Source: Lineus longissimus (taxonomy: Eukaryota > Nemertea > Pilidiophora > Heteronemertea > Lineidae). Taken from it: a stretch of DNA of 64,000 nt. The stretch lies in NCBI RefSeq assembly GCF_910592395.1, contig NC_088324.1:11620953-11684952 (forward strand), written 5' to 3'. Position 1 is the first letter of the stretch. Each line of letters opens with the position of its first letter. Made by a program: the position numbers and the translations under genes. Below are positions 1 to 11,800 of the stretch, in pieces. The notes beneath the pieces were generated by a model. It worked only from the letters and a program-made list of their open reading frames with translations. It had not been told where the DNA came from and ran no database searches.

Positions 1-3000
1 GGTAAAATTTTGTCTGAGCCCACGTTGAATTTCAAGTGAGGTATTTTTCCTAACAGTTTATGATGAGAGGTTGAAAAAAAGTTATCAAATCGTAACATAT
101 AAAGCTCTTTGCAATCATGAATGTAATTTGAAAAACTGGCAAATATTGTTGTTATGGAGATAGGAAGAACAAAAGTGCATTTTACGTTCTGTGATAAAAA
201 ATTCGAAATCTATGTGGACTCTTCCACCAATTAATCCAAAGTTTTCGAAGGTTGAACTGCGCATTTTTGGAATAAGTTAGTTTTAATCTGTCATCATGTT
301 ATAGTTACTATTTTTACAAAATGAAGGAAATCATAAAAATGGAGGATACGAAATATATAATTGAGAGAAGGTCAAACTTTATGATCAGAAACTTGTGGAT
401 AACGCCTAAGTTTGATCTTCCAGTGGATATGTTTGGTCAGTAAGGCCAGCAGTAAATGCAGTCTCTGGCATACAGGATTTAACGGCAGTGACGTGAATTC
501 TGGAAGAGTTGCCTGTAGAAACCAGGTGGATAGTCCTTGACCTTCGACTTCTAATGTCATGATTGAGGAATTGGGATTATGTGTTGTGACCTTTGAACCT
601 TGCATGCATATTCAAATGGAAATATATTTTGAATAACCCTGCAGTGAAATTTCTGGATCGTGTTGACGTTTAGGAATCCTAGAAGTTTCACATTTTATCA
701 TTTACTTTCTGTTTTAGCATTTAGCCAAAGTTACACTCTAGTCCTGTGAACTTTCAGCAGCAATTAAACATTAGAGTGAAAGGGATGTGTTGAGGAGAAA
801 TAAACTGTCCTCATTTGACACAAAAAACTGTTGGATTTAATGATGCTGCAAATTTAGAAGATTGTGGTGTGAAACCGTGATTATGCCTGGCTAAGGATCT
901 GAAATGACCTTTACCTCATCTATAACCAACCTGTGTTCAGTTATTTGACCAGTCAGACCAATTCCTAATTCAGTACAGCCATTTTTTCATTCAGTCTGGG
1001 AACTTGGCAATCTATTGTCAACTTGTCGAGTTGTTGCAGTAAAAAAAAATTTATCAAATGTTATACGTGATGATATTTATTTAGAAATACATATAAAAAC
1101 TTTGGTGGGAAAAAAAATAGGAAAAATATTATTAGGGCGTCGGTCCTTTTCATCTCTGTGTGTACATTTGTTAGTTATTTTTATCTTCCAGAAAGAAATT
1201 GTAAATTTTGTACATAGGACTCTTAAAAATCATTTGCTCATGGTTGCAAAGCAACGTGATTTTAATCATTAATTGTTGTGAGAAATTGTTTATATGCTGG
1301 TCAGGTTGAAGGTTTTTCCAAAAAAAGGATGCAATAATTCATGAAAAGGTTTTGATAATTGTATTGACTGCCTTGATTGTTTATTGTTTGCTATGTAAAG
1401 TTGTGGATTTTTTTTGTTTGATGCAGGATGCAGTTGCAGTGGTGTCTCCTGTATGTATTCTGCAACAATTCATGAACTTCCTTAAGCAAGAATTCGGGAC
1501 GTCTGCTCAGGTTTCAATTGACACCTGTCACAAGCACATGTATTTAGATTATGGAAAATGGCGATTGGCGAATCTATAAATTTATTAAGAATACAAAACA
1601 GAAGATTAATTAGTGAAAACCTTCCACTTGACCAGTGACTTAGTCTTATAAACAAATCGAGGTCTTTCAATTTCATCATTGTTGGAATTGTGTGTTTTCA
1701 TAAAAAAATCCACATATACTTCAGTCATGTTGTACATTGTCAGTTATCATGTTATCCCAACCTTTGCCCAAGGGACTTTCATGGTATGTATCTGGACTGT
1801 TGCATGGTTAAGAATACACAGTGAAAAACCCTTGGGTACAAGATTGCTCTTGTTTGTACTTCAGTCACGATTGTCATGTCAGTTTTTGACTCCGTCTCGC
1901 AAATGAAGAAAATATTGTTGTTGTTTTTCAAAGTCAGTCATTGTGCTTGTGCCTCATCAAAATGAAGATGGCTCTATTGGGAAAACCCACACTTTATCAT
2001 ACTGGATAACAGTGAAAACGAAAGCTATTATAATTGCGGGAAACAGGACATGAAATCCCACACAATGATAATTATGGGTAACAGATGTTATGGTGAGTTA
2101 TTTCTCCATGTACTGGTCATATTTTACTCGTGAAATTTGGCTGGTGGACCTTTTATCCTACTAGGTCCAGAGAGCCCTGTGGCTGACTTTGAAAATATGT
2201 TTTGAAATCCCAATTGGGATATCTGTCCATCGAGTCACTTGTTTTAGAAGTGGAATTTTAATCGTAAAAAAACATAGGCTTTGAAAACATATTACTGAAA
2301 GGATGTAATTGTTTTTAGACTATTTTTATTCAAGATGAAATTGTATATTTTTCATCTAATGTTGAGAGAAAAGATCATAATTAAAATGTATTTTGCTGGG
2401 ATACAGACCGTACTCTTTTCAATTGAATAGTGGATGCATAAGATATATGACAGACTATGCTGAATATAATTAAGGGACCAATGGACAAATGAAAATAATG
2501 ATTTTGTGAATAAATAATTGCAAGCCCTTTCCCATTTATAACATTTACATTGTCTATTGCCTAATTGGAAATTAATGATGCTGGATGTGGCAATTAAGCC
2601 CCTTCCTGAGCTAAGGAATGCGTCTTTGCCATGGTCCTATACCAGTGAGGTGTATATTGGGAAGAAGGAACATTCGAATACTCACCACCTCCCCCTTTCT
2701 AACAGTAATGTGGCCCAAGACCTCTTCTTAGATATCTTGTAAAATTTCATGCCATTCACCCCTGCCGCTCCCAATTCAAGTTCCACTATTTGATTGAGCA
2801 TGTTGAGTGCAGTGTGTTCTGATTTGCATAATAAGTATCCAAGTGTCAGTTTTGGCTTCAGTTTGATCTTGCATCTGTGTTGTTAGGTTTTGGGCTTCTG
2901 TTGGGCCCAGACCAGCTGATTTCAACCAACAAAATATTTATCAAAAATGAGTTAGAAATGCTTTGCTTGTTACAGTAAGTGCTATAAAATGTGTTTTGAA

Positions 3001-3549
3001 TAAAGTAAGCTTACCAGGGCAGGAATCTTCCAATTAATCACTATCACTGGAATCCTAATGCTGGCTCCTGATAGTAGCCAAATTCCCCCTAAGTTCCATT
3101 TAAGTAAAATGATTTTAGATTAGTTTCTGTCGCTCTGATTAAGTATTGGAAAGTTTATTGATAAATTTTATTATTTAAATCATGTAAGTCTATGAATAGC
3201 ATAAGTATTTTGAATGAATTCCACACCTTGTATAAAGACATAGAAGAACCAGTGCATTTTAATGTAGAGTATTCATTGTAAATAGAGACTTATTCCTTAT
3301 GCTAATAAAATGTAAATATACACAAAATTTGCCATCTCTGTTTTACTATTTTCATCAGTGGAAGTATGTTGAGAGGTATCTTACCTCTTTCCTTCAAAGT
3401 TACTGTATTTCTTGCTACTAGAAGTTTCATTTATCAAGGGAAGTAGGCTACTACTCGAGGTATTTGAGCCCTTTCCTTCGAGTTAACTGTCATTTCATAT
3501 CAACTTGATGTAATCAAGAACATTTGTTGGATGACAGTCTCTAGATTCA
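1..3549. other. AT-rich intergenic DNA, no gene recognised
   Basis: No open frame here has protein-like composition or splice signals on either strand. The longest frames are 60-96 codons, are AT-driven and match nothing I know. Scattered AATAAA-type words (for example near 2999 and 3304) could belong to the 3' untranslated region of a plus-strand gene ending before the window, but nothing else supports this. Confidence 0.5.
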
Positions 3550-6500
3550 GTGATGAAACAACCAAGGTTCATCAGGTCAGAACCTATAACTCTTCCATCT
3601 GGTTATAAATTCAGTGTCTCTGGTCGAAACTGTCCTCAAACATTGAAGGTGATGACATTCCCTAAATTGTAACTTATTCAGGACTGTCCTCGGTGATGAA
3701 ACGGCCGATGTCCACAGTTGAGACCTGTTACTCTGCAAGCTGGTTGTGAATTCAGTGTCTCTGGTCGAAACTGTCCTCAGACATTGAAGGTGATGATGTT
3801 CCCTAAATTGTGACTTATTCAAGACTGTCCTCGGTGATGAAACGGCCGTGGTCCACAGTTGAGACATGTTACTCTACAAGCTGGTTGTGAATTCAGTGTC
3901 TCTGGTCGAAACTGTCCTCAGACATTGAAGGTGATGATGTTCCCTAAATTGTGACTTAATCAAGACTGTCCTCGGTGATGAAACGGCCGTGGTCCACAGT
4001 TTAGACCTGTTACTCTGCAAGCTGGTTGTGAATTCAGTGTCTCTGGTCGAAACTGTCCTCAGACATTGAAGGTGATGATGTTCCCTAAATTGTGACTTAA
4101 TCAAGACTGTCCTCGGTGATGAAACGGCCGTGGTCCACAGTTTAGACCTGTTACTCTGCAAGCTGGTTGTGAATTCAGTGTCTCTGGTCGAAACTGTCCT
4201 CAGACATTGAAGGTGATGATGTTCCCTAAATTGTGACTTATTCAGGACTGTCCTCGGTGATGAAACGGCCGTAGTTCACAGTTGAGACCTGTTACTCTAC
4301 AAGCTGGTTAAAAATTCAGTGTCTTTGATCAAAACTGTCCTCAGACATTGAAGGTGTTGACATTCTCCAGATTGTGACCAGATCAAGACTGTTCATGCGA
4401 GGCCAAGGGATGGGAAAATGAACAACTTGGACTATCATCTGACTAGGAAGTCCAGAGAGACTTTGGCCTGGGAGAGGGGGGGAGGTTTTCCTCTCAATAC
4501 TGGATACTCTATGAAGATTCCCTGTCTTCCAAATCTAGATTCAGTGATGAAACCAAGGTTCATCAGGTCAGAACCTATAACTCTTCCATCTGGTTATAAA
4601 TTCAGTGTCTCTGATCGAAACTGTCTTCAGACATTGAAGGTGATGACGTTCCCTAAATTGTGACTTATTCAAGACTGTCCTCAGTGATGAAACGGCCGTG
4701 GTCCACAGTTGAGACCTGTTACTCTACAAGCTGGTTGTGAATTCAGTGTCTCTGGTCGAAACTGTCCTCAGACATTGAAGGTGATGATGTTCCCTAAATT
4801 GTGACTTATTCAAGACTGTCCTCGGTGATGAAACGGCCGTGGTCCACAGTTGAGACATGTTACTCTACAAGCTGGTTGTGAATTCAGTGTCTCTGGTCGA
4901 AACTGTCCTCAGACATTGAAGGTGATGATGTTCCCTAAATTGTGACTTATTCAAGACTGTCCTCGGTGATGAAACGGCCGTGGTCCACAGTTTAGACCTG
5001 TTACTCTGCAAGCTGGTTGTGAATTCAGTGTCTCTGGTCGAAACTGTCCTCAGACATTGAAGGTGATGATGTTCCCTAAATTGTGACTTAATCAAGACTG
5101 TCCTCGGTGATGAAACGGCCGTGGTCCACAGTTTAGACCTGTTACTCTGCAAGCTGGTTGTGAATTCAGTGTCTCTGGTCGAAACTGTCCTCAGACATTG
5201 AAGGTGATGATGTTCCCTAAATTGTGACTTATTCAGGACTGTCCTCGGTGATGAAACGGCCGTAGTTCACAGTTGAGATCTGTTACTCTACAAGCTGGTT
5301 ATAAATTCAGTGTCTTTGATCAAAACTGTCCTCAGACATTGAAGGCGTTGACATTCTCCAGATTTTGACCAGATCAAGACTGTTCATGCGAGGCCAAGGG
5401 ATGGGAAAATGAACAGCTTGGACTATCATCTGACTAGGAAGTCCAGAGAGACTTTGGCCTGGGAGAGGGGGGAGGTTTTCCTCTCAATACTGGATACTCT
5501 ATGAAGATTCCCTGTCTTCCAAATCTAGATTCAGTGATGAAACCAAGGTTCATCAGGTCAGAACCTATAACTCTTCCATCTGGTTATAAATTCAGTGTCT
5601 CTGATCGAAACTGTCTTCAGACATTGAAGGTGATGACGTTCCCTAAATTGTGACTTATTCAAGACTGTCCTCAGTGATGAAACGGCCGTGGTCCACAGTT
5701 GAGACCTGTTACTCTACAAGCTGGTTGTGAATTCAGTGTCTCTGGTCGAAACTGTCCTCAGACATTGAAGGTGATGATGTTCCCTAAATTGTGACTTATT
5801 CAAGACTGTCCTCGGTGATGAAACGGCCATGGTCCACAGTTGAGACATGTTACTCTACAAGCTGGTTGTGAATTCAGTGTCTCTGGTCGAAACTGTCCTC
5901 AGACATTGAAGGTGATGATGTTCCCTAAATTGTGACTTAATCAAGACTGTCCTCGGTGATGAAACGGCCATGGTCCACAGTTTAGACCTGTTACTCTGCA
6001 AGCTGGTTGTGAATTCAGTGTCTCTGGTCGAAACTGTCCTCAGACATTGAAGGTGATGATGTTCCCTAAATTGTGACTTATTCAAGACTGTCCTCGGTGA
6101 TGAAACGGCCATGGTCCACAGTTGAGACATGTTACTCTACAAGCTGGTTGTGAATTCAGTGTCTCTGGTCGAAACTGTCCTCAGACATTGAAGGTGATGA
6201 TGTTCCCTAAATTGTGACTTAATCAAGACTGTCCTCGGTGATGAAACGGCCGTGGTCCACAGTTTAGACCTGTTACTCTGCAAGCTGGTGGTAAATTCAG
6301 TGTCTTTGATCAAAACTGTCCTCAGACATTGAAGGTGTTGACATTCTCCAGATTGTGACCAGATCAAGACTGTTCATGCGAGGCCAAGGGATGGGAAAAT
6401 GAACAGCTTGGACTATCATCTGACTAGGAAGTCCAGAGAGACTTTGGCCTGGGAGAGGGGGGAGGTTGTCCTCTCAATACTGGATACTCTATGAAGATTC

Positions 6501-7908
6501 CCTGTCTTCCAAATCTAGATTCAGTGATGAAACCAAGGTTCATCAGGTCAGAACCTATAACTCTTCCATCTGGTTATAAATTCAGTGTCTCTGATCGAAA
6601 CTGTCTTCAGACATTGAAGGTGATGACGTTCCCTAAATTGTGACTTATTCAAGACTGTCCTCAGTGATGAAACGGCCGTGGTCCACAGTTGAGACCTGTT
6701 ACTCTACAAGCTGGTTGTGAATTCAGTGTCTCTGGTCGAAACTGTCCTCAGACATTGAAGGTGATGATGTTCCCTAAATTGTGACTTAATCAAGACTGTC
6801 CTCGGTGATGAAACGGCCGTGGTCCACAGTTTAGACCTGTTACTCTGCAAGCTGGTTGTGAATTCAGTGTCTCTGGTCGAAACTGTCCTCAGACATTGAA
6901 GGTGATGATGTTCCCTAAATTGTGACTTAATCAAGACTGTCCTCGGTGATGAAACGGCCGTGGTCCACAGTTTAGACCTGTTACTCTGCAAGCTGGTTGT
7001 GAATTCAGTGTCTTTGATCAAAACTGTCCTCAGACATTGAAGGTGTTGACATTCTCCAGATTGTGACCAGATCAAGACTGTTCATGTGAGGCCAAGGGAT
7101 GGGAAAATGAACAACTTGGACTATCATCTGACTAGGAAGTCCAGAGAGACTTTGGCCTGGGAGAGGGGGGAGGTTTTCCTCTCAATACTGGATACTCTAT
7201 GAAGATTCCCTGTCTTCCAATTCTAGATTCAGTGATGAAACCAAGGTTCATCAGGTCAGAACCTATAACTCTTCAAGCTGGTTATAAATTCAGTGTCTCT
7301 GATCGAAACTGTCTTCAGACATTGAAGGTGATGACGTTCCCTAAATTGTGACTTATTCAAGACTGTCCTCGGTGATGAAACGGCCGTGGTCCACAGTTTA
7401 GACCTGTTACTCTGCAAGCTGGTTGTGAATTCAGTGTCTCTGGTCGAAACTGTCTTCAGACATTGAAGGTGATGACGTTCCCTAAATTGTGACTTATTCA
7501 AGACTGTCCTCGGTGATGAAACGGCCGTGGTCCACAGTTTAGACCAGTTACTCTTCAAGCTGGTTGTGAATTCAGTGTCTCTGGTCGAAACTGTCCTCAG
7601 ACATTGAAGGTAATGATGTTCCCTAAATTGTGACTTATTCAAGACTGTCCTCAGTGATGAAACGGCCGTGGTCCACAGTTTAGACCAGTTACTCTTCAAG
7701 CTGGTTGTTAATTCAGTGTCTTTGAACAAAACTGTCCTCAGACAGATTGTGACCAGATCAAGACTGTACATGTGAGGCCAAGGGATGGGAAAATGAACAG
7801 CTTGGGCTATCATCTGACTATGAAGTCCAGAGAGACTTTGGCCTGGGAGAGGGGGCAGGTTTTCCTCTCAATACCGGGTACTCTATGATGATTCCCTGTC
7901 TTCTAATA
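3550..7908. repeat. Satellite array of 141-bp units with higher-order repeats
   Basis: I counted 25 complete units and one truncated unit of about 141 bp, recognised by the repeated words ACATTGAAGG, CAAGCTGGTTGTGAATTCAG and GATGAAACGGCC. Units are grouped in blocks of 6, 6, 6, 4 and 3 plus a partial. Blocks are separated by a diverged spacer that starts with GTTCATG(C/T)GAGGCCAAGGG at 4391, 5382, 6372, 7080 and 7766. Spacer-to-spacer distances are 991, 990, 708 and 686 bp. The 283-bp fall from 990 to 708 equals two units, as expected from unequal crossing-over. Because 141 is divisible by three, minus-strand frames run through several units with a 47-residue period. They have no plausible start or splice context and look like a by-product. 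The array lies just beyond the 3' end of ANAPC5. Confidence 0.95.
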
Positions 7909-8198
7909 ATAGACTGCATGCAATAATAAAAACTTCATGTTGATCCATGATGTCATCGCTTGGGAATTCAATCCAAGAAAGCTAAGGATTAGCCCCAGCT
8001 AGACAAATTATCCAAATAGAGCACAATGATTACATTTGCACTACACGTACCTTTTATTTTTTCTTACTAGTACAAAAGCACATAAACAATTTATGGTATA
8101 TTTATTTCCAACCTTGATGTACATACAGGGTAAAGTCACACATATGTGATAGAGCCAGATACTGCTTATATTAGGTTTAAATGACTGAATTTGTAACA

Positions 8199-8204
8199 TT
8201 TATT
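8199..8204 (-). terminator. Candidate poly(A) signal of ANAPC5
   Basis: TTTATT on the plus strand reads AATAAA on the minus strand, about 615 nt beyond the ANAPC5 stop codon. Further copies lie near 8053 and 8100. If used, the 3' untranslated region would contain the inverted-repeat element at 8352-8517. The choice among the three signals is a guess. Confidence 0.35.
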
Positions 8205-8351
8205 CAAATATATGTTTGATATGCAACCTAAAATTTGTTTTTAAAGAACGTTTCTGTGACAATTCTCATCAGGTTTGCAGTACTGATATGTGCTTCTAGA
8301 TGTGAAGAAATTTTTCATGAAATGAGAGCGATATGAAAAATTTTACAAAAG

Positions 8352-8517
8352 AAGGTCTAAGAACAGTGTTGGGAATAAAGGGGGTGCAGAACTGCTCGAG
8401 AACGTAAAGTACTGAGTAGCAAAGACCAACACCAACGGACCTTCTGTTCTACCATTCCCAATCATACTGCTTATATGTTCCACAAAAGCCACTTTCTTCT
8501 TTCACATGGTTTGACCT
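8352..8517 (-). mobile_element. MITE-like element, AGGTCAA family, copy 1
   Basis: Begins AAGGTCTAAG and ends GGTTTGACCT, an imperfect terminal inverted repeat. Inside are CAACACCAACGGACC and a pyrimidine-rich stretch shared with the copy at 9333-9492. It lies in the predicted 3' untranslated region of ANAPC5. Three related copies sit in the introns of the same gene. No coding potential, so any transposase must have come from elsewhere. Confidence 0.55.
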
Positions 8518-8818
8518 CGTTTCCTGGAACATTTTCTTCAGGTAATGAGTCTGTCCGTGTGCCTTAATTCCACGCAGGTGAGCACTCTGCTGGCTAGATG
8601 GCAAGAGGGTGTAATACAGAGACTATGGAAAGGCAAAGTGGGATCATTAGAACAGCAGCCTCTTCGCCACATAATGGATAATGCTGCAGTCTCAATGTCT
8701 CCCCCAAAATCCTTCATGATGAAGACAAAAGTGACATGCAAACTCCTCAGGACTTTCAATTTTGCTGTTTCAATTTTCACAATGTCATGCATGAAAAAAA
8801 TTTTCCATTTTCCTCATA

Positions 8819-11800
8819 TCATAACACATTCACAGTAAGGTGTGTCAACGTAGGGTAGAGTTGGTCAAGTTGTCGGAACTCTAAAGCACATTTGTTCCTC
8901 TCGGCTCCTTGGCCTAGTTCATGGTAAAGCCGGGCCTGAAAAACAATAAGAATGGGTTAGAAATGTACAAGTACAGCATTTAGTGAGCACAGAATTGCTA
9001 TTCCACTTCTGAGACCAAGGCAATTGGAGCTATCATGTCTGTCTCTTATGGTTAAGTTTGTTTTCAAAACATCTCCAGTCGTTGATAGGTGGCCCTTTGA
9101 TGCAAAAGGCAGCCATACCTGATAATAGTAGACGTCCTTCATGCGCCTGAAATCCTCAACGCCCTTGAACAGATCTATCACCTTGTTGAGCTGGCTAGTG
9201 ATGGATGTGAGAACTGAAAGTAAATTGAAGCGAAGATGCATTAAAAGCAAATATGTTTAGCTGAGAAGGGAGGTGGGGCGGTGTCTAATGAGATAGCAAT
9301 ACAGGACATAAAATAGAAAGAAAATACAAAAGAAGGTCAAATGGCAGTGTAGGGGAAACTAACAAACAGCGTATCAGAGGACCAATCAATGCAATAACCC
9401 AACACCTCCGGACCTTCCCTAACTACAGAGAGGAACCCATCCCCTATATATGTACTGCTAATATCCACCCCTTTTATCTCATGGTTTGACCTAGATTGAT
9501 CAGCATTTTCTCTCAATATGCTGCCATCTATTTTCTTGGCTACCTGAACTATCATTCTACTACCTATTGGTGGCATCATTTGCTGGAGTCGTGAACTATT
9601 GAGTTCAATCAATGTGGCATGGTTTTATTTCAGTCGATTTTCAGATTAATCTAGTTTTAAGAATCCGTGGCATCTATCTGACCCCGAATTATTAATCAAT
9701 CCCTTTCATGATAGCAAGGATTGTTGCCGAGAACCCAAGAATTGTCAAGTTGAACAAGACCAAGCATAAATTAGCTGCATTAGCAATGCTAATACATAAA
9801 TACTACAGTAGTAGTTCTTCATAGCAGACACCAGCAACGCAACCAGACTATAGGCATACTGATCACTTAATTTGGCCTGTCCCTAATTATAGCATATGGC
9901 ACTTGATAGCTATCAACTTGAATGATATGACCAATAATGAAATGGTATTGATTTTTCAGTTCTTCTTTTTGCTAGATGGCAGTACTAGTAATGAATGAGC
10001 AAAAGCTGTATGTTTGTTATTAGGTCAAACCATGGGAAATAAGAGTAAGAGAGTGCACACACATATAAGGGACTAGTGGTACAATCCCAGCATGTTGGTC
10101 CGGTGGTGCTGGATTATCTCAATTGGCTAAGAGCTCTACTTGCCACACCAATGCTTGACTTCCATTTTTCAAACAGAAGAAAATCCACATGGATATTGAC
10201 AGATTAAAATTGTTGATTTTTTGTAAGAACTTTCCATGGTTTCCTGCTCCACTAATGTTTTATAATTTTTTGGACATGTTTTACCCCTCTGCGCCTTCCC
10301 CATCCTACAAAGTTGCAGTAGTGATGAAGATGTGGCAATCTCAAGAATATCACTGATCTTTGTAAAATTACATGTAACGGTCCTTCTGGAAGCCATTTTT
10401 GGCTCCAAAAAAGTATATAATCACACCCTTCTTGTCCCTGAAAACTGAGAGAAAGCCCTCTCGTCTCATAGAAATGAGCCTTGAGTTTAGTGACACAACT
10501 AACAGTTAGATGGCAGCACTACCTGATTGTGAAACCATGACACATACATCCAGATATGCTGAATAATCACAATTGTGTCCAGGTTAAACCACAGAATACA
10601 ACTCACACAAAATCCAACACATATAAGAGACCTGCGATACTACCTTAAAGCGTAGGTCCGGAGGTGCTGGGTTATCTAACTGAATTTCCAATTCTACCCC
10701 CTCCCACACCAACACTTGACCTGCTTTTTTTTCGGGCGTCTGAACGTGCGAGAAAAACCAGCTCTTTTAGGAGTTGATTTGAAAGGAGTTTCAAACTTAC
10801 ACAATATATTTCATGTATGGGTAAAATACAAAATATATCTGACAAAAATGACAAAGAATTCCAATTGTTTTTAACCACAACATCAGTCAGTCCCATGCCC
10901 TTAAAACGGATGCAAGGCGTTCTCCTTCTCTTTCTCTAGGGGATCATGTACTGCATGGACGCATCAAGAAACCAGTTTGTACCACCTTTGGTTATTGAAA
11001 TAATAGACTCACCAGGTTTTCGAGTGTCCTCATCTAAATGACTAACAGAGGCCACTTGGCATTTAGCATAGAGATACAGGACTCTAGCCTTGTCATACTG
11101 CGTCCCATAAGTTAGGATTGTCACCAATTCCTGTTCGATGAGTTTCAGAGCTTGGTTTGGAAGATTCATGCAAAACTGAAATGAAGAATAAAGGAGTTCT
11201 TAGCTAAGGCCATATTTGATATACTGACCAACAAGTAAGGACCGGGACCCATCAAAAAATCATCATATGAATTCATGTCTATCAAATGTTGGCATGGTAT
11301 TTGAATGTTAATGTGAATGGTGTTCGAATGCCACTTGACACTTGACACTTATTTCGAATTGAGATCATTTGAAAATTCAATGATTGCACCTGGAGAGACT
11401 TTGTTTCCCACTCACCTGAACATAGGCTAGATACATGGTGGCCATAGCAGCAAGGTAAGAAAAGTAATGTCGTCTGCAGAATGTCACACAGGACAGTAAC
11501 GGTGATATTGCGACTACCATGTTACCGGTTTGGCAGTAGAGTTCGGCGTACATAAGGGTCACTCTGGAAAATGGATGGTTTACACAGGTTAATTATATGC
11601 AATCAATGACCACAACTAGAGTGTATTGCAACAAATTGGACTACAACACGAGTGTAGGTGTATTACAAGCAAAATATGACAACAGAGAATGAGTATTGCA
11701 ACCAGCATGATCACAACAAGAGTGTATTGTCCTCTGTTTGGTAACTGAACGTCTGAACTGTCTGGGACAGAATGCAAGACATACTATAGCAAAACAACCA

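Noticed and set aside
3577-7813. Minus-strand frames of 76-185 codons with a 47-residue period, as if coding a repeat protein
   Set aside because: They arise because the satellite unit is 141 bp, a multiple of three. Frames start and stop arbitrarily within units, with no splice context or recognised family.
3550-7908. Possible CRISPR-like array of regular repeats
   Set aside because: The repeats are contiguous 141-bp satellite units without unique short spacers, in a eukaryotic genome.
10085-10130. tRNA-like A box (TATCTCAATTGGCTAAGAGC)
   Set aside because: No B box, cloverleaf or anticodon arm follows at the right distance. It is part of a short dispersed element.
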